A stretch of DNA of 64,000 nt. Origin: Stieleria neptunia. GTDB taxonomy: Bacteria > Planctomycetota > Planctomycetia > Pirellulales > Pirellulaceae. Position numbers and translations under genes: made by a program. The stretch lies in NCBI RefSeq assembly GCF_007754155.1, contig NZ_CP037423.1, forward strand, positions 3,410,001 through 3,474,000, in the 5' to 3' direction. The notes below the pieces were generated by a model, which worked only from the letters and a program-made list of their open reading frames with translations, was not told where the DNA came from and did not search any database. This document shows positions 28,991 to 37,905 of the stretch, piece by piece (within the stretch, counting starts at the first letter, position 1; each line of letters opens with the position of its first letter).

Positions 28991-30858
28991 ATCAGTCGAC
29001 TGCGTTTCGTCGCAAAATCATTTACCTGGTGATTCTTGTGGCGACCTTGGTCCCGCTTTATCTGCTGGGCCAGCCCTCCGATGGGACCGCCGATTCGGGC
29101 GGTCAACTGGCCACGATGCGGCAAGAATTCGGGATCGCCGAAAGCGACCTCGGTGAAATCAGCCCGGCCAGCGAAACGATGAAACTCGCCTCGCTCGGCC
29201 TGCGTGGTGTCGCCGCGACGTTGTTGTGGGAAAAAGCTCACAAGTATCGGGTGTTGCACGAATGGGATCGCCTGAAGGCAGCCCTGAACAACATCGCCCT
29301 GTTGCAACCGCACTACGACAAGGTCTGGGAACACCAGGCGCACAACTTGGCCTACAACGTTTCGGTCGAATTCGACGACTATCGCCAACGTTATGAAATG
29401 GTCCGCGAAGGCACCGAGTTTCTGACCCGCGGGGTTCGGCAAAACCGCAAAGCCCCGCGGTTGATCTGGTACACCGGTTGGTTCTATGGCCAGAAGATCG
29501 GCATGTCGGACGAGAAACGTCAGTTCCGACGCCTGTTCGCCGACGACACCGTGCTGCACGATTCGCTGGCCGGGCAAGACATCGCCGTGGACAGCAGCGA
29601 AGCGCTGGGGCCTTTCCAGAAACCGGACAACTGGTTGGTCGGACGGTTGTGGCTCAATAAAGGCTACGACATCGTCGACGCCGGCGTCGAAATCCGTCGC
29701 CAAACTCCGATCAACTTCTTTGAAACCGGTCCGAAGTGGTCGATCAAACACGCCGAAGCCATCGAAGACGAAGGCGTGCTGGATCAACGCGCCGTCAGCG
29801 CCTGGACCAAGGCGTCGGAAAACTGGGATCGATTCGGCAAACGGAGCATCCCGACCATCGCCCGATTCACGGTCAAACTGGGGTCGCTGGCGGATCTGCT
29901 GAATGAACGCAGCGAGCTGCGAGACAAGTTCCGCAAACTGGCCGGACCAGTCTATGAGGACATGAGGCAAGACAAGGTCGACCAGCTGCCGATCGACGTG
30001 CGCAACGTTTACGAAAAGGACCCCGACCAACGCACCGAGGCCGGAAAGGAAGCGATGGCAGGGATCCTGGCAGCGATCGAACCGAATTTTCAAGAAGTCG
30101 CACAGCGTTTGCCCGCCGACAAACAATTGCCCGCCCTGCAGGTCCTGGACGAAATCGAAGATCTCGACCAACGGATCCAGAAGACCGAAGGGTTGCGAAA
30201 GCAGATCAACTACGTCTACTGGGAAAGCCTGTCGATGGCCGAGCAGGAAGACCGGACGGTGAAAGCCCGAAAGCTGATCTACGACGCGGAAAAAGCGAAC
30301 CGAGAAGCCGAAGTCGACTTGGCGATCAAACTGTATCTGGAGGCCTTCCAAATCTGGTACGAGATCTTTGAAGACTACCCGGTGTTGACCATCGATGACT
30401 CGGCCGAGGATCTGTACGCGTCGATCCGCCGCTACATGATCATGATCGACTCCGAAGAACTCTCCGAGGATTTCCCCCTCAGCGGGTTCGCCGAGATGAT
30501 GGATCAGGGGCTGGGGCGAACCAGTCCGGAAAGCTACGAGCGGTTCCGCAAGGAACAAGCGGAACTGGCCGCCAAACGGCAGAAAGAGCTTGAGGAAGAG
30601 GAACGCCGCCGAGAGGCCGAAGCCGCCAAGGAGATGAAGTCCGAGGCAGCGCCGCCCGCGGAGGAAACTCCTGCGGAGGAAACTCCTGCGGAGGAAACTC
30701 CTGCGGAGGAAACTCCTGCGGAGGAGTCTGCCGAGGAAGGGGAGACGACCGAGAAGGCGGACGAGGCGCCCGAGAAGGAAGAGGCGCCCGCGGAGGAAAC
30801 GCCCGAGAGCGAGAATGACGGCGAGGCGGAGGAATCCGAATCGCCGGCTGCCGAGTAG
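28987..30858 (+). CDS. Membrane-anchored helical (TPR-like) protein of the ABC operon
   Basis: A 623-residue protein. A single N-terminal membrane segment (KIIYLVILVATLVPLYLLGQ) precedes a mostly helical domain with spaced aromatic pairs (for example LQPHYDKVWEHQAHNLAYNV and KAPRLIWYTGWFYGQKIGM), suggesting tetratricopeptide-like repeats. A coiled-coil-like stretch rich in E, K and R lies around 535-555. The tail is acidic and contains four copies of a 5-residue unit (EETPA) encoded by exact 15-bp repeats. Start ATG 28987 overlaps the permease stop (ATGA). I do not recognise a named family. Linkage suggests an accessory subunit of the transporter. Confidence 0.75.
   Translation: MNQSTAFRRKIIYLVILVATLVPLYLLGQPSDGTADSGGQLATMRQEFGIAESDLGEISPASETMKLASLGLRGVAATLLWEKAHKYRVLHEWDRLKAALNNIALLQPHYDKVWEHQAHNLAYNVSVEFDDYRQRYEMVREGTEFLTRGVRQNRKAPRLIWYTGWFYGQKIGMSDEKRQFRRLFADDTVLHDSLAGQDIAVDSSEALGPFQKPDNWLVGRLWLNKGYDIVDAGVEIRRQTPINFFETGPKWSIKHAEAIEDEGVLDQRAVSAWTKASENWDRFGKRSIPTIARFTVKLGSLADLLNERSELRDKFRKLAGPVYEDMRQDKVDQLPIDVRNVYEKDPDQRTEAGKEAMAGILAAIEPNFQEVAQRLPADKQLPALQVLDEIEDLDQRIQKTEGLRKQINYVYWESLSMAEQEDRTVKARKLIYDAEKANREAEVDLAIKLYLEAFQIWYEIFEDYPVLTIDDSAEDLYASIRRYMIMIDSEELSEDFPLSGFAEMMDQGLGRTSPESYERFRKEQAELAAKRQKELEEEERRREAEAAKEMKSEAAPPAEETPAEETPAEETPAEETPAEESAEEGETTEKADEAPEKEEAPAEETPESENDGEAEESESPAAE
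30661..30720 (+). repeat. Four exact 15-bp tandem repeats in a coding tail
   Basis: The unit gaggaaactcctgcg occurs four times without change, encoding EETPA. Perfect identity at the DNA level suggests recent slippage expansion rather than purely protein-level selection. Confidence 0.95.
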
Positions 30859-30964
30859 TGCAGCGTCGATCGGTCGATGTCAGGTGGGGACGCCATCGAC
30901 CGCCTGACAATCTCCTTCCCTCGGTCAATCCGATCTGTCAGACGATCGCTCGAAGTCCGGTACG

Positions 30965-31050
30965 TCACGCTGTGCGTGAAATGTAGGTCACGCTGTGCGT
31001 GACATCTGGCATGCACCGCATGCCCTACGGTCTGGCATGCACAGCATGCC
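30965..31050. repeat. Four short hairpins between convergent genes
   Basis: Two copies of tcacgctgtgcgtga (30965-30979, 30988-31002) and two of ggcatgca(c/c)(c/a)gcatgcc (31008-31024, 31034-31050) lie in series. The last ends one base before the stop codon of the minus-strand gene at 31051. They sit between the ABC operon end (30858) and that gene. Probably structured RNA at both transcript ends; no T tract. Confidence 0.75.
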
Positions 31051-31644
31051 CTACATCTCGGTTTCGATCATCGACCAGGATGCCGAGTCAGTTTCGCTCT
31101 TCCAGACGCTGGCCAGGTCTTCTCCGCTGAGCAGGCACTGGACGACCGAGGCGAGCGGTTCGGGGATCACCATGGCGACGACGTTGTCGCGGCCTTTTTT
31201 CAGGCACTTGCGGAGCGCCTTGTCGACGCGTGCCTTGGCCCCGGCGACGGGTTCACCGCCGGGCGGGCAAAACTCATCGGGCCGCTCGACCCCTTGGCGG
31301 TAGACCTTGGGGTGGTTGCGTCGCACTTCATCGATCAGCTTGCCGTGCCAGAGGCCGTGATCGAGGTTCTTGAAGGCATCGATGATTTTGACTTTGACTT
31401 CACGCCCGGCCGCCCGCTGTTCGTCTGCGAGCCGTTTGGCGGTCTCACGTGCCGATTCACAGGGAGACGAATAAATCGTCTTCACGCTGACGCTGGCGAG
31501 CTCCTTGGCCAGCAACGCGGCCTGTTCGGCGCCACGGCTGCTCAGCGGCATGTCCAGGCAACCCTTCATGCGGCCCTGGTCATCAAAATCGGTCGCGCCG
31601 GGGCGAATCAACAACACCCGGGTCAACGTTGCGGAACGAATCAT
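31051..31644 (-). CDS. Histidine-phosphatase (phosphoglycerate-mutase-like) fold protein lacking both catalytic histidines
   Basis: A 197-residue protein. The fold is recognisable from LTRVLLIRPGATDFDDQGRM, PLSSRGAEQAALLAKEL, IYSSPCESARETAKRLA and FKNLDHGLWHGKLIDEVRR. The nucleophile motif RHG is RPG here. The second catalytic histidine (normally SHG) is replaced in VVAMVIPEPLASVVQCLL. The remaining Arg and Glu positions are largely kept. I therefore infer a non-catalytic or altered-function member. Start ATG 31644 overlaps the rpe stop by 4 bases, so it is translated with rpe. Confidence 0.8.
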   Translation of the reverse strand: MIRSATLTRVLLIRPGATDFDDQGRMKGCLDMPLSSRGAEQAALLAKELASVSVKTIYSSPCESARETAKRLADEQRAAGREVKVKIIDAFKNLDHGLWHGKLIDEVRRNHPKVYRQGVERPDEFCPPGGEPVAGAKARVDKALRKCLKKGRDNVVAMVIPEPLASVVQCLLSGEDLASVWKSETDSASWSMIETEM

Positions 31645-32330
31645 GAGACCCCTCCCGCGATTTCGGCGTCCAACCCCGCGATCGCCGCGGCGTAGTCGTC
31701 TTGTTTGAAGATCGCCGACCCGACGACGAACAAATCGCAACCGGCCGCCCTGGCCGCCGCGATCGTTTTCAGATTGATCCCCCCGTCGATTTCCAGCAAC
31801 AGATCCGGATGGGATTGTTTCAACGCGGCCAGCTTGGCCAGGGCGACGGGATTAAACGACTGTCCGCCGAACCCCGCGTCGACGCTCATGACCAACACCA
31901 TGTCGACCTCGTCCAGGCAGCCGTCCAACGCCGACAGATCGGTGTCGGGGTTCAATGCCACGCCCACGGCCGCTCCCATCGAGCGGATTTCGCGGGCCAC
32001 GGCGCCTGCGTCTTCGACCGCTTCGACATGAAACGTCAGCAAGTCCGCGCCGGCGTCGACCATCGGCTGGGCATACCGCAGCGGGTCGCTGATCATCAGA
32101 TGGACGTCCATCGGAAGATCGCTGTGGCGACGAATCCCTTCGACGATCGGCATGCCGTACGTCAAATTGGGGACAAAATGCCCGTCCATCACGTCCAGGT
32201 GCAACACCCGCGTCCCGGCATCTTCCAGTCGCGCCAATTCGGTTTTTAAATCGCCGAAATCGCACAACAGTAGGCTCGGCAAAACACTCGGTCCGGCGTT
32301 GCGTATTAACTCAAGCTTGTCTTGCGACAT
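31641..32330 (-). CDS. rpe: Ribulose-phosphate 3-epimerase
   Basis: A 229-residue TIM-barrel protein matching Rpe length and motifs: VLPSLLLCDFGDLKTEL, HLDVMDGHFVPNLTYG (metal-binding His/Asp/His), PMDVHLMISDP, LVMSVDAGFGGQSFNP and LEIDGGINLKTI with phosphate-binding GSAIFK. It interconverts ribulose-5-phosphate and xylulose-5-phosphate in the pentose phosphate pathway; cytoplasmic. Signature VMSVDPGFGGQ reads VMSVDAGFGGQ (P to A), a mild deviation. Downstream is the coupled PGM-like gene. Confidence 0.93.
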   Translation of the reverse strand: MSQDKLELIRNAGPSVLPSLLLCDFGDLKTELARLEDAGTRVLHLDVMDGHFVPNLTYGMPIVEGIRRHSDLPMDVHLMISDPLRYAQPMVDAGADLLTFHVEAVEDAGAVAREIRSMGAAVGVALNPDTDLSALDGCLDEVDMVLVMSVDAGFGGQSFNPVALAKLAALKQSHPDLLLEIDGGINLKTIAAARAAGCDLFVVGSAIFKQDDYAAAIAGLDAEIAGGVS

Positions 32331-32763
32331 GCAGTTCTCTCATCAGATTCGGAAGAGCAGACCCAGCGTCGATTCGAGACTCGAATCCGTCGCAACGGGT
32401 TGCCCCAGAAACGACACCAGGGAAGTCATATCCATCGCTGCATCGAGACACCAAGGGGTCTCGCGATCGATCCGCTCCAAATTGGTGATCGACAGGGTGG
32501 TCAAAAGACCGGTCAGTTGTCAATTCACCTGTTTCCAAGGGTTTCGCTGGATTCGGCCCCTGGCACCTCGATTTTGCTGATTTTTAGCGTTGCGAGCAAA
32601 TTCAAGGGGCCTTTAAGGGAACCTAAATTCACATTAAAAAACATTGGTCTGGTCGTCCCAGAAGCCCGAAAATCCTTCCGTCGACGCCCGCGCCCCAACA
32701 TCGCGGGTGCGGAGGGCCTGAATCAACCTTTCAAACCGCACACCTTAGCCACTCAATCACAGC
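32331..32763. other. Divergent intergenic region (rpe / SDR gene)
   Basis: About 430 bases between divergent genes. An AT-richer stretch around 32575-32645 (gattttgctgatttttagcg, then aaattcacattaaaaaacat) is a likely promoter area for one or both genes, but I cannot place -35/-10 boxes with confidence. A sigma-54-like tggcac...ttgct pair near 32562 has the wrong spacing. No gene or structured RNA recognised. Confidence 0.35.
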
Positions 32764-33849
32764 ATGCGAGTCTTTGTCACCGGAGGGACCGGATTACTGG
32801 GAAACACCGTGATCCGCCGGCTCATCGAGCGCGGCGATTCCGTCCTGGCGCTGGTCCGCAGCGAACCGGCCGCCGACGTCTTTGCGGGGCTGGATGTCGA
32901 ACTGGTCCACAGCTCGCTGGTGCCGCCGACGCAGGATTCCGCTGGTGAACCCGCCGAAGAACCCGCCGAAGAATCCGCCGGCGCGTCGGGTCTGGATTTG
33001 GTGGACGATCCGGTCGATCAAGCCATCGCCGACTGCGACGCGGTCGTGCATGCCGCCGCGATGATTCATTTGGGATGGCACCAGGTCGAACCATCGATGC
33101 AGGTCAACCGCGAGGGCACGCGACGGATCGTCCAGTCCTGTGTCCGGCATGCCAAGAAACTCGCGGCCATCGGAACCGTCAACGCCATCGCCCTCGGGTC
33201 ACCCCACACGATCGCCGACGAAACGACACCCTTGGAACACGCCGGCGGACAAATCCCTTGTGCCTACGTGCAAAGCAAACGCGCTTCGCTGGAGGTGGTC
33301 CGTCAAGCGATCTCCGATGGGCTGGAAACCGTGATCCTGCACCCGGGATTCATGCTGGGGCCGTGGGACTGGAAACCCAGCAGCGGCCGGATGATGCTGG
33401 AAGTCGGATCGGGTTGGAAACCGATCGCTCCCTCGGGAGGCTGCAGCTTGTGTGACGCCCGCGACGTCGCCGACGGGGTGATCGCGGCGCTGAATTTCGA
33501 TGGCCCCAACGGACGCGAGTTCATTCTCGCCGGGCACAACTGGACCTACGAAAAACTGTGGACCGAAATGGCCAATCGAATGGGGACACGCCCCCCGATC
33601 CGATCGGCCGGACCCGGAATCGAGTATCTGGCCGGGCTGGTCGGCGACGTGTGGGGACGCGTGACCGGCCGGGAACCCGACTTCAACAGCGCCGGCGTGC
33701 GAATGAGCAGCCAATACCACTGGTATTCCAGCCGCCGCGCCGAGACGGAGTTGGGGTATCGGATTCGCGACGCCCAGGAGACGCTCGACGCGGCCGGCGA
33801 GTGGATTCGTCAGCGATTCGTCTTGCCGAGCAAGGCCGCCGCGAGCTAG
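32764..33849 (+). CDS. NAD(P)-dependent epimerase/reductase, extended SDR family
   Basis: A 361-residue protein. The Rossmann motif TGGTGLLG lies at 6-13 (MRVFVTGGTGLLGNTVIRRL). AVVHAAAMIHLGW is the NNAG-equivalent region, and YVQSK provides the YxxxK catalytic pair. VILHPGFMLGPWDWKPSSG resembles dihydroflavonol-4-reductase/HpnA-type members. An acidic insert of three PAEE/PAEE/SAG units (12-bp repeats near 32945-32985) interrupts the loop after beta-3 and is not a family feature. Substrate unknown; sugar, sterol or hopanoid-type precursors are possible. Confidence 0.85.
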   Translation: MRVFVTGGTGLLGNTVIRRLIERGDSVLALVRSEPAADVFAGLDVELVHSSLVPPTQDSAGEPAEEPAEESAGASGLDLVDDPVDQAIADCDAVVHAAAMIHLGWHQVEPSMQVNREGTRRIVQSCVRHAKKLAAIGTVNAIALGSPHTIADETTPLEHAGGQIPCAYVQSKRASLEVVRQAISDGLETVILHPGFMLGPWDWKPSSGRMMLEVGSGWKPIAPSGGCSLCDARDVADGVIAALNFDGPNGREFILAGHNWTYEKLWTEMANRMGTRPPIRSAGPGIEYLAGLVGDVWGRVTGREPDFNSAGVRMSSQYHWYSSRRAETELGYRIRDAQETLDAAGEWIRQRFVLPSKAAAS

Positions 33850-33894
33850 TCTCCGAGAAGTCTTGCTCTTCACCTCTCGCGACTTTCACCTGTC

Positions 33895-36800
33895 ATGATC
33901 GGACACGGATGTCCTCCCGGCTGCCGCTACGCCGTGCACTGCTACGCCGCGTTCGCCTTCCGGGCGACTGTCACGCTGGCGGTCGTCTGGTCCGTGACGG
34001 CGATGGACTGTGGTGCACAGGCTCCGACAGGAATGCCATTGGAATCGTCCATCGAGGCGGCGACAGCCCCCGCCGCTGGGGCCAACGCGATCGCATCAAG
34101 CACGCCGAGTGACTTGCCGGCCGGTGATCTGCCGACAAGCGATTTGCCGAACCGCCACCGGCTGGATCTGGCGACGCGTCCGTTTGAGTTCCGTTCGACC
34201 AACCCGGCTTGGCCGCTGGTCGATGCCGGCGACGAACGTCAACTGTCGGTCAAGATCCGATCGTTGCCGGACTATGCCGATCGCGAGCTGACGTTGAAAT
34301 ACGAGCTGATCCGCGTCGAAGACGGCGCGGTGGTCGGTCGCGAACAGACCGATCTGCGGCTCAGCCCCGCGGGGGACTCCGAGGAAATCGCGATCGCGGC
34401 TTCATCGCCCGAGCAACCAGGTGTCTACGAAATCCGTTGCCGGTTGACCGAAAAATCCGACCGCATCTGGTCGCGTCTGACCCGTTCGCCGAAGCAACTC
34501 GCTTCGGTGCAAACGCCCTGGATGGTCGTTCCAGATCCGACCGATCGCGACGTCGAATCCACACGCTGGCGGCAGGTCGGCACGATCGAGCCGGTGGATC
34601 CGTCCGATTGGCAGCGTCCGGCCTGGATGCCCAACGGGGCGACCAAGTTGGTCCCGAATGTCAAGCGCGTCGGCGAATCGCTGACCCTCACCCCGCGACG
34701 AGACCCCTCGCGGGACCAACCGCATGAACTCGCCCCCGGCCAGTCCTTTGTCGGGTTTCTGGGCGAACTGAAACCGCATCACGCGTACCAACTGTCGGTC
34801 ACGTTGGCCGAATCGACACTCGACGCGGCCCGCAAGACCGCTCGCATCGAATTCGCCGGCACGCCGGAATTCGATTCCGTCACGCGCACCGTGACGCTGC
34901 CGGTCGGGCGCCCCATGGATGTGTCGTCCGACGGTCTTGCCGCCGTCGTCACCCATCAACTCTTGCACTTTGCTCACGACGGCCAGGAGTTCGTTCGGAT
35001 CACCAACGAATCCTCTGACCAACCGATTTCCATCGGATCGCTGGTGCTGGACGAACCGGTTTCTGGCGAATCCGGCTCGGACCAACACACGACGACACGC
35101 CACGTCACCTTGCGGGTCGATTCTGCCGACTGGCTGTCCGACCTGAACACGGACTACACGGTCCAACTGGCGCGCGGTGGGTACGCCGAATCAACCGCAC
35201 TGATGTTCTCCCTCTGGAAAGCGACCTCGCGACTGGGCACCCACGCCGCTTGGTGTGGCTACGATGAAATCTCCGTTGCCATCGAACCACGCGGATGGAT
35301 TGACACCACGGGTCAGGCCACCACGGGTCAGGCCACCACGGGGCAGGCCACCACGGGGCAGGCGAAGGGCTCCCAGGGTCCGATCTGGCTGGGCGACTAC
35401 GTTGAAGCGGCGATCGCAGCCTGGTCCGCGTCCGCTCCGGTGCGGGTGATCCCCCGTCGGCCCGGCCGGCCGAACTTGGACGAAGCGGCACACCCGGGGC
35501 GGCTGCTGGATCTGGAAACCGGGGCGATGGACGGTCAGGCCTCGTTGAAAACGTCCCTGCGATTCCTGGATTCGTGCGTCCAGAACCGCGACCAGGGCGT
35601 CTCGATTCCGGCCAGAGAACTGCCGCTGGCGCTGCACCGGTCGTTTCGCGAGACGATCCATCACTACCGGCGAACGCCGATCGACGCCAAACCGGTGCGG
35701 TCGTCCCGCGGTGCCGATTCGGATTACGTTCATGTGTTGGTGGCCCCAACGCCCCAGCCCCCAGCGCTCCAGGCTTCAGCGCCCCAGGCTTCAGCGCCCG
35801 ATCAAGCTTCAGCGCCCGATCAACCCGCGCCGATCCACGTGACGGTGATCAACACCGCCCCCTGGACCAGCCAGGTCAAACTGCAGTTCTCCGGACAGCG
35901 GATTGCCGATTGCAGCTTGCTCCGGGCCGACGACACCAACGCGATTGTCCAACCGACCGGCGTCGCCGACACACGATTGCTGACCGTCGCGCCGACGTCC
36001 ATCATTCGGCTGCAGGTGCGTGGCGAAACCGATCCGATGCAATTGGTCGCCTGGCAAGGCAACATGGTGGGCGGAGAGCAAACCCTGACGCAGCTCAAAG
36101 CACACGTCGGTGACGTGGTCGGCAAGATCGGCACCCTCGCGTTGCCGGACGACTACATCAAACTGACCAACGGCGGTTTCGAAATCCCAGGGCAAGTCGG
36201 GATCGTCGGCTGGATGCACACGCAGTTCCCCGCCGACGCCGTCACGCTCGACTCCGGTGAATCCATCGAGGGCTCCCGCTCGATCCGGATGACGGCCGAC
36301 ACCGCCTCGGCGGGCCGCATCTGGTTGGTCAGCGAACCCATCCCGGTACCGCGTTCGGGCCGACTGGCCGTCTCGTTTGCCATTCGTGCAAATAAAAAAA
36401 CAAACGAACCTGCCTCCAACGGGGCGCCGATTCTGAAAACCAGTGCGACGACGGCTCTGCACAAAGAGACAGCGCGGCATCGCGTTCGCGTTTCGCTGGA
36501 GGGAAATCGGCTGGGGAAACCCGTTCGGATTTCAACCGAATTCGAGGTTCCCTGCGACGGACACTGGCAACCCCGGCATGTCGTTTTGGAAGCCGAACGA
36601 ATCCATCGCGAAGAAATGGAGTCGGTTCGATTGACGATCGACAGCCTCTCGCCGGGTAAAATTTGGATCGACGACGTGCATCTGCACGACCGGTTTCCGA
36701 CCGCTGCCGAACGCACGGCGTTACAGGACAAGGCGTTCCTGGCAATCCAAGGACTTCAACGCGGAAACTTGAAACCGGCCGCAGGATTGCTAAATAATGG

Positions 36801-37020
36801 GTGGTCAAGATACCTGATGGCTCGAACCGATCAGCGGGGCACCCCTCCGTCGGACTCTGCGACGGGGAACTCTTCGTCGGCGACCGCGGTCGCCCAACAT
36901 TCCGGAACGGTTCCGACGCCCACGGCCGGTCACGCCGGTACCATGACGGACCCCACCCCGAAACGCGAAAGCGTTGCCGATCGTCTGCGTGACTGGTTGC
37001 CGAAGCCGATTCGATTCTAA
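33895..37020 (+). CDS. Large secreted protein of unknown function
   Basis: A 1041-residue protein. A hydrophobic N-terminal segment (AFRATVTLAVVWSVTAMDCG) fits a signal peptide. The body is beta-rich with several jelly-roll-like stretches; VTLDSGESIEGSRSIRMTAD and IWLVSEPIPVPRSGRLAVSF resemble carbohydrate-binding-module repeats. It contains in-frame 15-bp repeats (TTGQA four times, 35305-35364) and an Ala/Pro/Gln/Ser repeat (about 35760-35830), probably flexible linkers. The C-terminal ~80 residues are low complexity. The next gene starts 15 bases after its stop. I do not recognise a named family. Confidence 0.65.
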   Translation: MIGHGCPPGCRYAVHCYAAFAFRATVTLAVVWSVTAMDCGAQAPTGMPLESSIEAATAPAAGANAIASSTPSDLPAGDLPTSDLPNRHRLDLATRPFEFRSTNPAWPLVDAGDERQLSVKIRSLPDYADRELTLKYELIRVEDGAVVGREQTDLRLSPAGDSEEIAIAASSPEQPGVYEIRCRLTEKSDRIWSRLTRSPKQLASVQTPWMVVPDPTDRDVESTRWRQVGTIEPVDPSDWQRPAWMPNGATKLVPNVKRVGESLTLTPRRDPSRDQPHELAPGQSFVGFLGELKPHHAYQLSVTLAESTLDAARKTARIEFAGTPEFDSVTRTVTLPVGRPMDVSSDGLAAVVTHQLLHFAHDGQEFVRITNESSDQPISIGSLVLDEPVSGESGSDQHTTTRHVTLRVDSADWLSDLNTDYTVQLARGGYAESTALMFSLWKATSRLGTHAAWCGYDEISVAIEPRGWIDTTGQATTGQATTGQATTGQAKGSQGPIWLGDYVEAAIAAWSASAPVRVIPRRPGRPNLDEAAHPGRLLDLETGAMDGQASLKTSLRFLDSCVQNRDQGVSIPARELPLALHRSFRETIHHYRRTPIDAKPVRSSRGADSDYVHVLVAPTPQPPALQASAPQASAPDQASAPDQPAPIHVTVINTAPWTSQVKLQFSGQRIADCSLLRADDTNAIVQPTGVADTRLLTVAPTSIIRLQVRGETDPMQLVAWQGNMVGGEQTLTQLKAHVGDVVGKIGTLALPDDYIKLTNGGFEIPGQVGIVGWMHTQFPADAVTLDSGESIEGSRSIRMTADTASAGRIWLVSEPIPVPRSGRLAVSFAIRANKKTNEPASNGAPILKTSATTALHKETARHRVRVSLEGNRLGKPVRISTEFEVPCDGHWQPRHVVLEAERIHREEMESVRLTIDSLSPGKIWIDDVHLHDRFPTAAERTALQDKAFLAIQGLQRGNLKPAAGLLNNGWSRYLMARTDQRGTPPSDSATGNSSSATAVAQHSGTVPTPTAGHAGTMTDPTPKRESVADRLRDWLPKPIRF
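35305..35364 (+). repeat. Four 15-bp tandem repeats in coding sequence
   Basis: The unit accacgggtcaggcc occurs at 35305, 35320, 35335 and 35350, with minor changes in the later copies, encoding TTGQA units in a linker. Confidence 0.9.
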
Positions 37021-37035
37021 CGAGGAAGACTGTTT

Positions 37036-37824
37036 ATGTGGATGCGACTGATCAAACGATTGCTGTTGGTCGGCGCATTACTCGTCGGCTCACTCGGTGC
37101 CACTGCGTTTTGGGCTCATCGCGAAACCAAAAAGGTGCCCGAATTCTACGAGCGCGCCATCGCCGCGCCCCCGCCGCAAGATGTCGCCGAGTCGGTCGAA
37201 CAGCTCGAATCTGACGTGCAGAAACTGCAAGACGATGTCGCCCAACCCGGACTCTGGCAGGCCCGGTTTGCCGCCGAACAAATCAACGCCTGGCTGATCG
37301 ATCAACTTCCCAAACGGTTCCCCACGCTCGAAGCCAAAGGATTGCAAGAGCCACGCGTGATGATCGAAGACGGTCTGTTGATGGCCGCGGCTCGATTCAA
37401 GGACCAACGCCTCGACGCCGTGTTGTCATGCGAGCTGAGTGTCCAATTGACCGACCAGCCCAACCGTCTGGCCGTCTCGATCAAGCAGATCCGCGCCGGG
37501 GCGCTGCCGCTGCCGCTGTCTCAGTTCAAAGACCGAATCAAGTTGATCGCATCCAAGACCAACCTGAATTTGCAATGGGAAACGCGTGACGGTGAATCAA
37601 TCGCGCTGATCGATCTGCCCGACCAGTATCCGGGACACCTGGACGGATCGGTGATCATCGAATCGATCGAACTGGCCGACCAACACCTCATGGTCACCGG
37701 ACAAACCGGTGACCTGCAATCATCCACGTTCGCGCCCCAGGGTGAAATCTACAAACTCGCACAGTTGGACGACGAACCGGACTCCGAGACGCTCTCGGAC
37801 AACGGTTCACCCCGCGATTTGTGA
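37036..37824 (+). CDS. Membrane-anchored protein of unknown function
   Basis: A 262-residue protein. One N-terminal membrane segment (LLLVGALLVGSLGATAFWAH) is followed by a short coiled coil (QLESDVQKLQDDVAQ) and a beta-rich domain (VMIEDGLLMAAARFKDQRLD, LSVQLTDQPNRLAVSIKQIR). It starts 15 bases after the large secreted protein gene and is likely in the same transcript, suggesting a shared envelope role. The AAEQINAWLIDQLPKRFP and SIKQIRAGALPLPLSQFKDR segments look like a lipid- or ligand-binding beta-sandwich, but this is a guess. Confidence 0.65.
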   Translation: MWMRLIKRLLLVGALLVGSLGATAFWAHRETKKVPEFYERAIAAPPPQDVAESVEQLESDVQKLQDDVAQPGLWQARFAAEQINAWLIDQLPKRFPTLEAKGLQEPRVMIEDGLLMAAARFKDQRLDAVLSCELSVQLTDQPNRLAVSIKQIRAGALPLPLSQFKDRIKLIASKTNLNLQWETRDGESIALIDLPDQYPGHLDGSVIIESIELADQHLMVTGQTGDLQSSTFAPQGEIYKLAQLDDEPDSETLSDNGSPRDL

Positions 37825-37846
37825 GCACGCGAAGACACCTTGACAG

Positions 37847-37874
37847 ACCGGAGAGGCTCGCGCCCTGCCGCTAA
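37847..37874. repeat. Single arm of the gctcgcgccctgccgctaa repeat
   Basis: The sequence gaccggagaggctcgcgccc...gccgctaa matches the right terminal arm of the element at 46518-46720 almost base for base. Here only one arm is present, between convergent genes ending at 37824 and 37906. Confidence 0.75.
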
Positions 37875-37905
37875 CAAGAACACCCCACTTGGCTTCCCTG
37901 CGTCG

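Noticed and set aside
32550..32600. Sigma-54 promoter (tggcac...ttgct)
   Set aside because: The GG-to-GC spacing is 12 bases rather than the required 10.
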